Shown piece after piece: positions 1 through 7,748 of a stretch of 64,000 nucleotides of DNA (position 1 is the first letter of the stretch; the number at the start of each line of letters is the position of its first letter). The notes below the pieces were generated by a model. It was not told the origin of the DNA and ran no database searches. It was given only the letters and a program-made list of their open reading frames with translations. The DNA is from an uncultured Lachnospiraceae bacterium (GTDB lineage: Bacteria > Bacillota > Clostridia > Lachnospirales > Lachnospiraceae). The stretch covers positions 1 through 64,000 of the forward strand of contig CANRIV010000002.1 of assembly GCA_947630805.1 (NCBI GenBank). The letters are read 5' to 3'. The position numbers and the translations under genes are program-made.

Positions 1-504
1 AAAATCCGCAATCTCGGTGAAGCCGTGATCTTTTGCCACCTGATAATGCATGGCTGTCTCGGAACGAGAGCCGCCGTAGGCGGTATTACATTCCACAATT
101 GTACCGCTTACCGATTGTACCAAATCTTTGATGAGTTCCGGGCGCAGATAGTTGCTAGCAGGCGGCTCACCGGTGGAGAGTTTTACTGCCACACTGCCGG
201 TGGGCGTCCAGCCCAGGGCTTTATACACCGACATCAGCCCCTCTGGGGAGATGTCAGTCGTCATGTAGACAATTGGAACATCCGAATCTGAATCCGTTTG
301 ATTGCCTGACGGGGCGCTGTCATTTCCGCCGTCGGTTGAATCGTCACTTTTTTCAGAATCTATTCCAGACGGATTTACATTGTATGATGTTTGATTCTGA
401 TTTCCGGAACTATCTGTTGCCGATTCATTCTGTGTACTGCAACCTGTGAATACCATTGACAGTAGCAGGAATGCAAGGAAAAAAGGTAAAAACCGTTTTC
501 TCAT
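1..504 (-). CDS. DUF362-family lipoprotein, N-terminal part (runs off window)
   Basis: The first 168 codons are present; the gene continues past the left edge. The start is the ATG ending at 504, preceded by AAGGAGG. A lipoprotein signal peptide ends in a lipobox (VFTGC), followed by a Ser/Asp/Asn-rich linker to about residue 65. The domain then begins with PIVYMTTDISPEGL, VAVKLSTGEPP, NYLRPELI and ECNTAYGGSR, which I recognise as the start of the DUF362 family. Members often carry 4Fe-4S motifs further on, which cannot be seen here. It is the last visible gene of a minus-strand flavodoxin cluster, 19 bp after the flavodoxin at 523-1056. A redox role outside the membrane is inferred from the neighbours; the exact reaction is unknown. 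Confidence 0.8.
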   Translation of the reverse strand, partial: MRKRFLPFFLAFLLLSMVFTGCSTQNESATDSSGNQNQTSYNVNPSGIDSEKSDDSTDGGNDSAPSGNQTDSDSDVPIVYMTTDISPEGLMSVYKALGWTPTGSVAVKLSTGEPPASNYLRPELIKDLVQSVSGTIVECNTAYGGSRSETAMHYQVAKDHGFTEIADF

Positions 505-522
505 ACTTGTGCCTCCTTGTTT

Positions 523-1056
523 TTATAATTTTTTGCCGAGTTCATACGCCATTTGCAAATATTTGGAATGTTGCGTCATAGACGGCGTGCCGCATCCTTT
601 CCCTAAGACCATTCCCTGATTTTTTAGGTTCAGATACCGCACAAGCGTATGATAATGTGATTCCAGCGCCTCGAACGTCCATGTGTCGCTATTCCATGCA
701 ACAGCCAGAAGCGCAGATTTCATGTGCTTTCGTTGAATACTGCTGTTGAACGCACAAAAACGGTCGATTAGCGTTTTAAGTTGAGCGCTCATACCGTAAT
801 AGTAGAGCGGTGTCACAAACACCATCATATCCGCGTCCAGTATTTTTTGCCGTATCCCGTTCACATCATCTTTTTGAACACACGGGCCTTCGTATCCGCA
901 ATGAATACAGCCGATGCAGGGATGAATATTTGCATGAGCGACATCTACTGCCTGTACGCTATGCCCGGCCTCTGTTACTCCCCGAATGAACTGCTCCGCC
1001 AGCAGATTGGAGGAACCGTTTCGATTGGGGCTTCCTTCAAGCACTACAATATTCAT
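523..1056 (-). CDS. Flavodoxin-fold NAD(P)H-dependent FMN reductase-like protein
   Basis: A 177-residue cytoplasmic flavoprotein. The N-terminal phosphate loop for FMN is [12 protein letters not shown], followed by [11 protein letters not shown], a cysteine group typical of iron-sulfur flavoproteins and related FMN reductases. [19 protein letters not shown] is the usual second FMN contact. The start at 1056 is chosen over an upstream GTG-like extension because GGGAGGA lies just ahead and the ATG overlaps the TGA of the preceding flavodoxin (ATGA), implying translational coupling. Whether it holds an Fe-S cluster is uncertain. Confidence is high for the family and low for the substrate. Confidence 0.88.
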   Translation of the reverse strand: MNIVVLEGSPNRNGSSNLLAEQFIRGVTEAGHSVQAVDVAHANIHPCIGCIHCGYEGPCVQKDDVNGIRQKILDADMMVFVTPLYYYGMSAQLKTLIDRFCAFNSSIQRKHMKSALLAVAWNSDTWTFEALESHYHTLVRYLNLKNQGMVLGKGCGTPSMTQHSKYLQMAYELGKKL

Positions 1057-1520
1057 AGCGATTCCTCCCATTGTTTGATCTCGGAAGCGGAATTTAAGAC
1101 TCTCCCTGCGATAATTTCGGTATTGGCTGAAACGGATGGCTTTAGTCCTTCGACAGCTTTTCCAAAGCCACTGCCGCCGGAGGTGGCGAATAGCACGATT
1201 TTCTTACCGGAAAAATCATAGCTTTCCAAAAACGTGTTAATGATTGTCGGTGCGACATACCACCAAATCGGGAATCCCAAAAGAATCGTATCATAAGCGC
1301 CGATGTTGGCATCGGTGTCCGCCAACGCCGGACGACTGGATTTATTGGTCATTTCCATACTGCTGCGGGATTTTTTATCCATCCAGTTCAGGTCTGACTG
1401 GGTATAGGGGACGGCTGGCCGGATTTCGTACAAATCGGCACCAATGGAGCTTGCCAGATCTTTTGCAACGCCTGCCGTCGTTCCGCTTGCTGAAAAATAG
1501 GCCACTAATGTTTTACTCAT
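1053..1520 (-). CDS. Flavodoxin
   Basis: A 155-residue flavodoxin, the usual length. The FMN phosphate loop is [13 protein letters not shown] near the N-terminus. [16 protein letters not shown] carries the tryptophan/tyrosine residues that stack on the isoalloxazine ring, and [12 protein letters not shown] is the third FMN loop. AAAGGAG sits nine bases ahead of the start. The stop overlaps the start of the next flavodoxin gene. The C-terminal domain of the broken gene at 4379-6265 is similar (same GYPNWWAS and CSHGGG.FG motifs), so the cluster has repeated flavodoxin modules. It is probably an electron carrier or quinone/aldehyde redox partner; the partner is unknown. Confidence 0.9.
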   Translation of the reverse strand: MSKTLVAYFSASGTTAGVAKDLASSIGADLYEIRPAVPYTQSDLNWMDKKSRSSMEMTNKSSRPALADTDANIGAYDTILLGFPIWWYVAPTIINTFLESYDFSGKKIVLFATSGGSGFGKAVEGLKPSVSANTEIIAGRVLNSASEIKQWEESL

Positions 1521-1553
1521 ATTTCTTCACTCCTTTTCATCATTTTGAAGGCT

Positions 1554-1879
1554 TTATGCCACTAACATTGTTCCGCATTGTTTTAGATAATCCACGATTT
1601 TCAAATGTTGCGGGCAGGCATACTCACATTGCTTGCAGCCGATACAATCAGAGGCTTTGTGTCCCTCCGGGATTCCCCAGTACCTCTCTTTTGCCTGCGC
1701 TGTCTGCCCGTTTCCAAGCTGTAAATTCGCAGCTGCAAAAATATCGGGGATTGGAATCAGCTTCGGACATCCGTCAGTACAGTAATGACACGCCGTACAA
1801 GGAATCTCCGCAGAGCTACCGAGAATCTTCTGCGCCTGCCGGATGATTTTCTGTTCTTCCTCATTTTGGCAGCAATGCC
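1554..1879 (-). pseudogene. C-terminal remnant of a 4Fe-4S aldo/keto reductase
   Basis: An open frame with no start codon. A stop lies in frame just upstream, inside the end of the MBL hydrolase gene. The translation matches the C-terminal third of ferredoxin-type aldo/keto reductases: NEEEQKIIRQAQKIL, then CTACHYCTDGCPK, a helical linker, and CIGCKQCEYACPQHLKI, giving eight cysteines for two 4Fe-4S clusters. The catalytic TIM barrel is absent here. A short AKR-like N-terminus occurs on the same strand at 4313-4366, beyond the amidohydrolase and MBL genes, so the original gene may have been split or mostly deleted. It is unlikely to be expressed as a working enzyme. Confidence 0.8.
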
Positions 1880-1881
1880 CA

Positions 1882-2988
1882 TTACTCTATTCCTTCCCAC
1901 CAATGTTCATTGTATTGATCCATTTGTGAAAAGTTAACTCTTTCTCCAATCTTCGGAGTAGCTATATTGATCTCCAGCTTTTCCGCTGCTTCTACTGTCA
2001 ATATGGGCGGTTCGTCCCAAGCGTGATTTGATAATACGAATGTGCCCCAATGAATGGGTATGTACCACTTTGCCTGAGCATCTTTTGCCGCTTGCACGGA
2101 CTGAGCCGGAGTCATGTGAGTCGTTGCCCAAGCCGGATCATACTGCCCAGAATCAGCCAGCATTAAATCAATCTCGCCCAACGTATCATAGACGCGGGAA
2201 AATACATCATAATATCCGGTATCTCCTGTGTAATACACGGTGTGATCCCCGTCATTCATATAAATGCCACCCCAAAGCGTTACATTTGTTTGCAGCGGGT
2301 TTCTGCCGGAATTGTGTTGCGCAGGAACCAGTGTATAGGTAACACCGCCAATCTTCACGCTCTCCCACCAGGCCAGAGGATATAGCTTGTTCTCGTTCAC
2401 ACCCCAGCCTTTCAGGATACTATCGATTCCCAACGGGACTACATAGGATTTTACTCGTTCGTCAATCGCCGTAATCGTTTTGTAGTCTAGATGATCATAG
2501 TGATCGTGAGAAATGAAAATCACATCGATATCCGGAACATTGTCAATTTCAATAGCCGGGTCGGAAAACCGTTTCGGACCGGCAAATCCGACAGGGGAAG
2601 ACTTCTCGGACAGCATTGGATCGATGAAAATATTCTGATTGCCAAGTTGGACAAGGATAGAGGAATGACCGCACCATGTCACAGCCAAGGCACCACGACT
2701 TTCCCTTTGAATATCAGTATTTTTAATGACTGGGATTGTTCCCTTTGGATATCTACGGTCGCTTTTACCCTGTGAATCTCCCGTCATGACGGTATAGTCA
2801 TTTTCGTTGTGGAAAATTCCGTCATAAAAGAAAACCATCCTATTTGCATATTCAGCCTGCGTCTCTTTATCAGGCATTTTTCCTACGGATGGGTAAAACC
2901 GCAGGAAGAGCAGAGCCACTATCAGAATGATAAGTAGAATAACAATCAGGGCAGCAAAGCAAATGCCACCTTTTTTCAGAACTTTCAT
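1882..2988 (-). CDS. Membrane-anchored metallo-beta-lactamase-fold hydrolase (UlaG/NAPE-PLD-like)
   Basis: A protein of 368 residues. An N-terminal transmembrane anchor (about residues 10-30) is followed by a metallo-beta-lactamase fold. WCGHSSILVQLGNQNIFIDPM is the typical opening strand pair of the UlaG/NAPE-PLD branch. SHDHYDHLD is the HxHxDH zinc motif, YYTGDTGYYD supplies the later metal ligands, and PIHWGTF a final histidine. The ATG at 2988 is preferred to a GTG two codons earlier because GAGGTG is correctly spaced. The fold suggests hydrolysis of a phosphodiester, lactone or acylated lipid at the outer face of the membrane; the substrate cannot be read from sequence. It sits between an amidohydrolase and an AKR fragment. 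Confidence 0.85.
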   Translation of the reverse strand: MKVLKKGGICFAALIVILLIILIVALLFLRFYPSVGKMPDKETQAEYANRMVFFYDGIFHNENDYTVMTGDSQGKSDRRYPKGTIPVIKNTDIQRESRGALAVTWCGHSSILVQLGNQNIFIDPMLSEKSSPVGFAGPKRFSDPAIEIDNVPDIDVIFISHDHYDHLDYKTITAIDERVKSYVVPLGIDSILKGWGVNENKLYPLAWWESVKIGGVTYTLVPAQHNSGRNPLQTNVTLWGGIYMNDGDHTVYYTGDTGYYDVFSRVYDTLGEIDLMLADSGQYDPAWATTHMTPAQSVQAAKDAQAKWYIPIHWGTFVLSNHAWDEPPILTVEAAEKLEINIATPKIGERVNFSQMDQYNEHWWEGIE

Positions 2989-3029
2989 AATCACCTCATC
3001 AGGGAAGATATTGAGTCAGCTTTCAAAGG

Positions 3030-3986
3030 TCATAACAGACAGGATGCATTCTCCTTATAAATCTGATTGACCAGTCCGACATACTTCTCATTGCTTTCAA
3101 AATGCTTTTTCTTGGCCGTTACAACCTTTGCCGGTGAGTGGGGAAAATCGCTTCCATAAACGATGTGACTGTTGTCTGCGACCATTCGAAGCATATCCAG
3201 TGCTATTGGTTCGGGATCGCCTGCAATATCGAAATAAAGGCGGTTGAATTCTTCTTTCGCCTCCACAGTCTCCATCATGCCCATGGAAGCAAGAATCCCG
3301 GAAACGCCGGTAAACCGTTGAAGCATATAGGGCAGGAACGAACCGGTATGCGGCACCACAAACCGAATTTTTGGAAACCTCGTCATAACACGGTGCGCAA
3401 TCATGTTGAGGACGGCTCTTGTGGTATCCGCAGGATATTCATAAAGAGCCGCGACCGAGCCTGTAATGACGTTTTCGGGGCGCTGCCTTGCCCGACAGGG
3501 GTGAATGATGACGAGTGCACCTCTGCGGTTTAGTTCTTCCATCAGAGGGTCAAAGGAAGAATCTCCTAAATATATACCATTGCTGTTTGTCACTACCTTA
3601 ACGCCGACGGCGCCAAGGATATCCATTGCATAAACCGTTTCTTTTACCGCGCCGTCTACACAGGGAAGCGGGAGAACAGCGGCAAACGCAAATTTTTCCG
3701 GATGCTCCGCGCAGAGCTTTGCTGTGGATTCATTAATCCGCCGCGCCGAAACGCAGGATTTTTCGTCGTTTCCGTTATGGATATGCGGCGTGGGAACAGT
3801 CAGAATCGTGTAGTCGATTCCAGATTCCTTCATGAATTGCAGGTGCGCGGGGACACTCCAATTTGGCAGAGGAAATCCGTCCTCGGCCATAGGGTCAAGC
3901 CCCAAAAATTCCATCTCCCGGCGGAACACATCGTCTACCGGGTGTGCATGAAAATCAACCGTTCCATGGTTTAACTTCTCACTCAT
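3030..3986 (-). CDS. Amidohydrolase family 2 (ACMSD-like) metal-dependent hydrolase
   Basis: A 318-residue cytoplasmic TIM-barrel hydrolase. VDFHAHP near residue 11 is the HxH metal motif, VIIHPCRAR and VPHTGSFLPY give the later histidines, and YGSDFPHSP near the end carries the catalytic aspartate. This arrangement fits the aminocarboxymuconate-semialdehyde decarboxylase / 2-amidohydrolase group. AGGAGGT lies five bases before the ATG at 3986. Its product enters no pathway visible here. The neighbours are redox proteins and dehydrogenase fragments, so breakdown of a small aromatic or aldehyde compound is a guess. Confidence 0.85.
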   Translation of the reverse strand: MSEKLNHGTVDFHAHPVDDVFRREMEFLGLDPMAEDGFPLPNWSVPAHLQFMKESGIDYTILTVPTPHIHNGNDEKSCVSARRINESTAKLCAEHPEKFAFAAVLPLPCVDGAVKETVYAMDILGAVGVKVVTNSNGIYLGDSSFDPLMEELNRRGALVIIHPCRARQRPENVITGSVAALYEYPADTTRAVLNMIAHRVMTRFPKIRFVVPHTGSFLPYMLQRFTGVSGILASMGMMETVEAKEEFNRLYFDIAGDPEPIALDMLRMVADNSHIVYGSDFPHSPAKVVTAKKKHFESNEKYVGLVNQIYKENASCLL

Positions 3987-4028
3987 AAGCGACCTCCTGT
4001 TTGTATAATAGTTTATGTATTGTTCATG

Positions 4029-4316
4029 TCATTTAATTTCCATATATTTATGCAGACTTACTTTTAACTTATATTTTTCACGCAGATTCAAAATTTCTTT
4101 CATCATTGGGCTTTTGTGATGTAAGTCAATGGCGGATAAAGCAATCGCCCCGGACAAGATATTCAGAGATGTTGACATCATGACCCCGGTATTGTGGAAC
4201 AGCGTGTCAAAGCCCTGATAAGCCGTGTATTTCGGCGGTACAGTTACCATATAGGTTGGATGATTAACTATCGCAAGATAAGGCTTTCCTACTCCAGGTA
4301 TGCCGAATCCAATCAA
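4029..4316 (-). pseudogene. Fragment of an iron-containing alcohol dehydrogenase
   Basis: The frame resembles the middle of Fe-type alcohol dehydrogenases: KPYLAIVNHPTYMVTVPPKYTAYQGFD followed by LFH, then a helix like the one after the first iron ligands. The N-terminal NAD domain and the histidine-rich C-terminal iron site are missing; the total is about 95 codons against about 380 in the family. Its 5' edge abuts a short aldo/keto reductase N-terminus in another frame. It is most simply a decay product. A complete-looking Fe-ADH begins at 63628, but it is not obviously the parent because the sequences are diverged. Confidence 0.6.
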
Positions 4317-4366
4317 CCCACACCGATTTCCGTAACTTCCAAATCATGTAGTTTTCGCATTTTCAT
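4313..4366 (-). pseudogene. N-terminal tip of an aldo/keto reductase
   Basis: From the ATG ending at 4366, the reading is MKMRKLHDLEVTEIGVG followed by a TGA. This is the characteristic first beta-strand region of aldo/keto reductases (consensus like RKLG.LEVSEIGLG), where CMG.S would follow. The match is short, so the call is moderate. The Fe-ADH fragment follows in a different frame. Together with the AKR C-terminus at 1554-1879, it suggests an AKR gene that lost its core by deletion or insertion. Confidence 0.55.
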
Positions 4367-4378
4367 ATTCAACACATC

Positions 4379-6265
4379 CTATCTGGTAGAAATTTTATTT
4401 GTTTCCAACCACGAAGCTATGTCGTCTGTCAGACTGTCTCCGCCGGAGTAGTGGATGGATAGCGGTTCGCCCATAACCGCATCGGGAGCCAGCTTTGTGA
4501 TTGCCGTTAGGCTCTGCCCGAAGCGTCCACCTCCGTGAGAGCAGAACGGAATAATCGTTTTGCCGGAAAAATCGTATTCCTCTAAGAAAGAAGCAATCGG
4601 CATAGGGATGGACGCCCACCAGTTGGGATATCCCAAAAGGATGGTGTCGTACTGCTTAAAATCCTCCACCTGATTCTTGATTTCCGGCCTTGCCTGAATG
4701 TTCTGATCGTGCTGGGCCTGATCAAGCACGGTATTGTAGTCGGTGGAATAGGGCGTCACAAGCTCAATCTCAAAGAGGTCAGCACCGGTTTGAGACTGAA
4801 TTTCCTCCGCAATGCCTTTCGTGTTGCCACCCCAAGAGAAGAAGGCAATCAATATCTTGCCGCCGATTTCGGTGTTATTTTTCGTCCTCGCGCTGACAAT
4901 GTTGCCCGCGCCGTTTACGGCGTTACGAACTAGTCGGATACCGAGGTTGAAGCTGCTTTTATCCTCCGGCAGGGTGGCTCGATAGGCCGAGCGCATATTT
5001 TTCGCAAAATCGTTCCATCCGCCGCCTCGGTAGGCAGACGATAACCATTGGCGCTCCTGTTCCAAGTGACGGTTTCGCCATTGACCATATAGGCGGGTAT
5101 GAGATTTTCTTTTTCACTGAGGGCGTTGCAAAATGCGATGGCATCCAGCCACGACACACTCTCTACCGGCAGATTGTTTCCGCCAAAGTTGGAAGGATTA
5201 TTGCCCATTACTGCCGTATATTCGCTTTGCCTGACTTCATAAGGACTCATGTAAAAATCACTGACCGTTACGGTATGCTGGGTTTCGTCCTCTGAACGCC
5301 ACGGTTCATCCTCCGGACTGCCCATCGCAAAACTACCGCCCTTGATTAGCACAAAACTGTCCTCCACGGATACCGTCTGCCCACCCGTCTGACTGGGTTT
5401 AGAAGGTCGTGTTGTGTTTTCAGTTGTGACCTGGCTGCTTTCCTCCGGCGTTTCTGAAGAATTTCCTTGCCACGGCTCATTCTGCAATGGCAGGCTCAGT
5501 CCAATCACTACAAGGACACAAACAAGTATCGGAACGACAAAAGCCGCAACTTTGTGAATTCGCCCGTTTGATTGTTCCTTTTTGCTTTTCTGTCCGAGTT
5601 TGCGGAGCAACTTGTTGAAGTAATGCGCTACCGCCGCAAACAAGCCCATCATAGCGATGATTTCGGCAAAGTAGACGACTGCCGCTTTTGTTTCGTCGAA
5701 CAGCACGAAATGTGTTTGCAGTAACAGATAATCCGTTATGTGCTGGGCTATAAATGCGTAGAGCCCGTACACAGACAGAACGATGGCAACCATTCGTAAT
5801 ACCCATGTTCTCGCAGTGTTCTTTTCGGAGGTGTGAAACAGCTTCCGAAAAAGTATGAAGAATTGCTCTATGTGCATCCCAAGGTGAGCCGACATGAGGA
5901 TAAGCCCCCAATGGGAAGCAAATAGGTGGAGCTGCCTTGCAATCATCATCCCGCCGCTGATATGTAGAAATTGAAAAACAAATCCCGACATCATGATTCC
6001 ACTGACAAAGAGTGCAATCATGTCCAGTAGGAGCAGCAGATCAAGCGCCGTACCAAAGGCGCGGGAGGGGGGTGTATTTTCCCTTGGCAAAACTTTTCCA
6101 CCAACCCAAATTCAAAAGATGATGCAGGGCAAACAGCACCAGCATACCGACGCCGAGCCATTCATGGATTTCCTGCTGGGTGAGTATCTCCGCCATCAAA
6201 AGTGGTAGAAGAACAATCATGACAAGGTCAACAATTCTTTTACCGATTTGTTTTGATGTATTCAT
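4379..6265 (-). pseudogene. Frameshifted DUF4405 - SUMF1 - flavodoxin fusion gene
   Basis: Three consecutive frames read as one decayed gene. Frame A (ATG at 6265, AAAGGAG ahead) gives a membrane segment with HEWLGVGMLVLFALHHLLN. An extra base in the G6 tract at 6067-6072 shifts to frame B, which restores FGTALDLLLLLDMIALFVSG and the histidine-rich helix LHLFASHWGLILMSAHLGMHI. These form a DUF4405-type, cytochrome-b-like membrane domain. A linker then leads into a sulfatase-modifying-factor (SUMF1) domain (FVLIKGGSFAMGSPEDEPWRSEDE), broken after GYRLPTEA at about 5022-5035. Frame C resumes with RGGGWNDFAKNMRSAYRA and continues into a flavodoxin (FFSWGGNTKGIAEEI, GYPNWWASIP, CSHGGGRFGQS) ending at 4379. 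Whether the shifts are real or sequencing errors is unknown; the SUMF1 break looks like a true deletion. Confidence 0.75.
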
Positions 6266-6378
6266 TGTGTTCTCCTTTCTGCCGCCTTACTCACATTTGT
6301 CCTTTTTTTCCACCAAGCGGCTGGGTGGGGAAGCCTGTAGCGGGTCTGTCGACCCAGGGATTTCAAATCATTTCTCGT

Positions 6379-6535
6379 TTAGTTGATGTCAAGCCCATTT
6401 GCCCATGCGAGTACATCGTCAGCGGAGGCTTCAGCGTAATTCCGTAAAGGTCAGTGTCAAGTGAGCGCTCGTACCGCACGCCGAGACACAGATAATTAGA
6501 AAAGAAACTGTTAGTAGAATGCAAATTTTTTTCAT
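6379..6535 (-). pseudogene. Decayed flavodoxin-type lipoprotein
   Basis: The ATG ending at 6535, with GGAGA ahead, opens a clean lipoprotein signal (MKKICILLTVSFLIICVSAC), but the frame stops after 34 codons at 6431. In the next frame the sequence reads YAEASADDVLAWANGLDIN and stops at 6379, which resembles the C-terminal helix of flavodoxins. The middle of the gene is missing. It is therefore read as an exported flavodoxin-like lipoprotein that has suffered an internal deletion and frameshift. The flavodoxin assignment rests on one short tail and is tentative; the signal peptide is clear. Confidence 0.5.
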
Positions 6536-6537
6536 CT

Positions 6538-6666
6538 TTAGTCTCCGAGCAGCATTCTCGCACAGTTATATGCTATCTCGTAAATCGACATAAACACATA
6601 GTTGACGCTGGTAGTATGGCCTCGTCCATAAGGTTGATCGAGAGCTTTTTCGTCTCCTTGATACAT
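6538..6666 (-). CDS. Small unidentified ORF, possibly a C-terminal remnant
   Basis: 42 codons from an ATG at 6666, ending five bases before the lipoprotein start at 6535. The same frame stays open upstream for about 11 codons (ICGSCYATLYQR) to a TGA close to the palindromic operator. Internal sequence includes DQPYGRGHTTSVNYVFM and EIAYNCARMLLGD. The tight spacing to the next gene suggests it was once translated. I do not recognise the family. It could be the end of a larger gene whose 5' part was deleted when the promoter was brought close. Confidence 0.35.
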   Translation of the reverse strand: MYQGDEKALDQPYGRGHTTSVNYVFMSIYEIAYNCARMLLGD

Positions 6667-6708
6667 CCGTTGATAAAGTGTGGCGTAGCAAGACCCGCAA
6701 ATTCATTC

Positions 6709-6758
6709 TGACACTGTGTCAATATAATTAGTATAGCGCTATTCTGACACTGTGTCAA
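6709..6758 (-). promoter_or_regulatory. Strong promoter with two identical palindromic operators
   Basis: On the minus strand there is a consensus -35 TTGACA (6753-6758), a 17-bp spacer and TATACT (6730-6735). The perfect palindrome TGACACTGTGTCA occurs twice, at 6745-6757 over the -35 and at 6709-6721 just past the expected start of transcription, 36 bp apart. This is the classic layout of a repressor clamp. It should control the minus-strand redox cluster. TetR-type repressors commonly use such sites, but no regulator gene lies in this cluster within the window. Confidence 0.8.
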
Positions 6759-7028
6759 TATTCATATTAAAAATTTTCCTCCGGAAAGCTCTTTATTTTT
6801 TACGATGTTTGATTGACGAATAAAGAATAAAAATTAGTACAAATAGTTCATTTAAGCGCTAAACAGTCGGTATATTTCATTACACAGAAACAAGAAGAAA
6901 AACAAAAGTCGACCAGTCGACATTTCCCTTTAACTGGTCTTCATATGATAATAGTGGCAATGGTAATGAATAGATGAAAAAAGGTGCTCCAGCCATCTTT
7001 GAGGAATGAAAATAAAAAAGTATTACAA
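6759..7028. other. Non-coding stretch between redox cluster and MarR gene
   Basis: About 270 bp with no credible gene on either strand. It holds two GTCGAC hexamers two bases apart near 6910-6925, forming a near-palindrome. It is AT-rich compared with the genes to its left, so the base-composition change falls here. Confidence 0.5.
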
Positions 7029-7072
7029 AATAAGGCTAACGTTCAATTGACGAGCGGTAGTCTTATTTTTTT
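7029..7072 (+). terminator. Hairpin followed by T-run
   Basis: AATAAG.CTA (7029-7038) pairs with TAG.CTTATT (7058-7067), followed by a run of T. It lies just before the MarR promoter and would insulate it. No plus-strand gene upstream needs it, so it may be a leftover of a lost gene. Confidence 0.5.
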
Positions 7073-7090
7073 ACAAAAAAATACGAAATC

Positions 7091-7142
7091 TTGACAAGTG
7101 TCCTAACTCGGACTATAATCAAAAAAGTCCGAAATGGGACAC
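7091..7142 (+). promoter_or_regulatory. marR promoter with large inverted-repeat operator
   Basis: A perfect consensus promoter: TTGACA 7091-7096, 17-bp spacer, TATAAT 7114-7119. A dyad centred at 7120 has half-sites GTGTCC-N4-TCGGACT (7098-7114) and AGTCCGA-N4-GGACAC (7126-7142), which bracket the -10 box. Autoregulation by the MarR protein encoded 19 bp downstream is the natural reading. Confidence 0.85.
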
Positions 7143-7160
7143 AAATAAGGAGAATTGAGC

Positions 7161-7616
7161 ATGGATTATAGTATGAAAGAGCAGTTTGAAACGATTAATC
7201 AACAAATGAAAGCCTTTGTGGGAATTTATCAGGATGCAATCAGATGTTACAAGATTTCTGAAAATGAGTTTTGGATCTGGTATACGCTGATAATGATAAA
7301 GGGAGAACATTCCCAACAGGATATTTGCAGTATATGGTCTCTGCCAAAGCAGACTGTAAATACAATTATTACCCATATGGTACAAAAAGGATTGGCAACA
7401 TTAGAAGTCGTCTCCGGGACAAGAAACCGAAAGGCCATTCATTTGACAGAGGCGGGGAAAAAATATGGGGAAAGTATTGTAATGCCAATATCCAAGGCAG
7501 AACGGGGTGCATTTGAAAAATTACCAAAAGAAGATAGAATTGCGTTTGTGGGTGCGTTTGGCAGATATATTGCAATTTTGAGAGAAGAAATCAATGAAGC
7601 AACGGTGAAATGCTGA
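7161..7616 (+). CDS. MarR family transcriptional regulator
   Basis: A 151-residue winged-helix regulator, typical MarR length. The recognition helix region is SQQDICSIWSLPKQTVNTIITHMVQKG, followed by the wing with VSGTRNRKAIHLTEAGKKYGE. AAGGAG (7147-7152) sets the ATG at 7161 rather than the TTG six bases earlier. The promoter ahead carries a long inverted repeat around the -10 box, pointing to self-repression. The next genes are a PlsY acyltransferase and a lipid glycosyltransferase in the same direction, so it may also control membrane lipid genes; the 132-bp gap makes that an inference. Confidence 0.9.
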   Translation: MDYSMKEQFETINQQMKAFVGIYQDAIRCYKISENEFWIWYTLIMIKGEHSQQDICSIWSLPKQTVNTIITHMVQKGLATLEVVSGTRNRKAIHLTEAGKKYGESIVMPISKAERGAFEKLPKEDRIAFVGAFGRYIAILREEINEATVKC

Positions 7617-7748
7617 TGATAGATTAAATTATTATCACAACTTCCATATGTATCACTGCATATATGGCGCTATGCCAAAACAGAAGAGAAGATTGTGATA
7701 AAACAGGAAACAGAATGAATAAAATTTTATATACGGAAAGGGATACAT

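Noticed and set aside
781..1221. Plus-strand open frame of about 146 codons
   Set aside because: Antisense to two well-supported flavodoxin genes and without family features.
6908..6926. Operator made of two GTCGAC hexamers
   Set aside because: No promoter or gene is placed next to it, and the symmetry is short; left as a note only.
7632..7701. TTATCACAA/TTGTGATAA dyad ahead of plsY
   Set aside because: The arms are 52 bases apart and there is no T-run or promoter fit; too weak to call a regulatory element.
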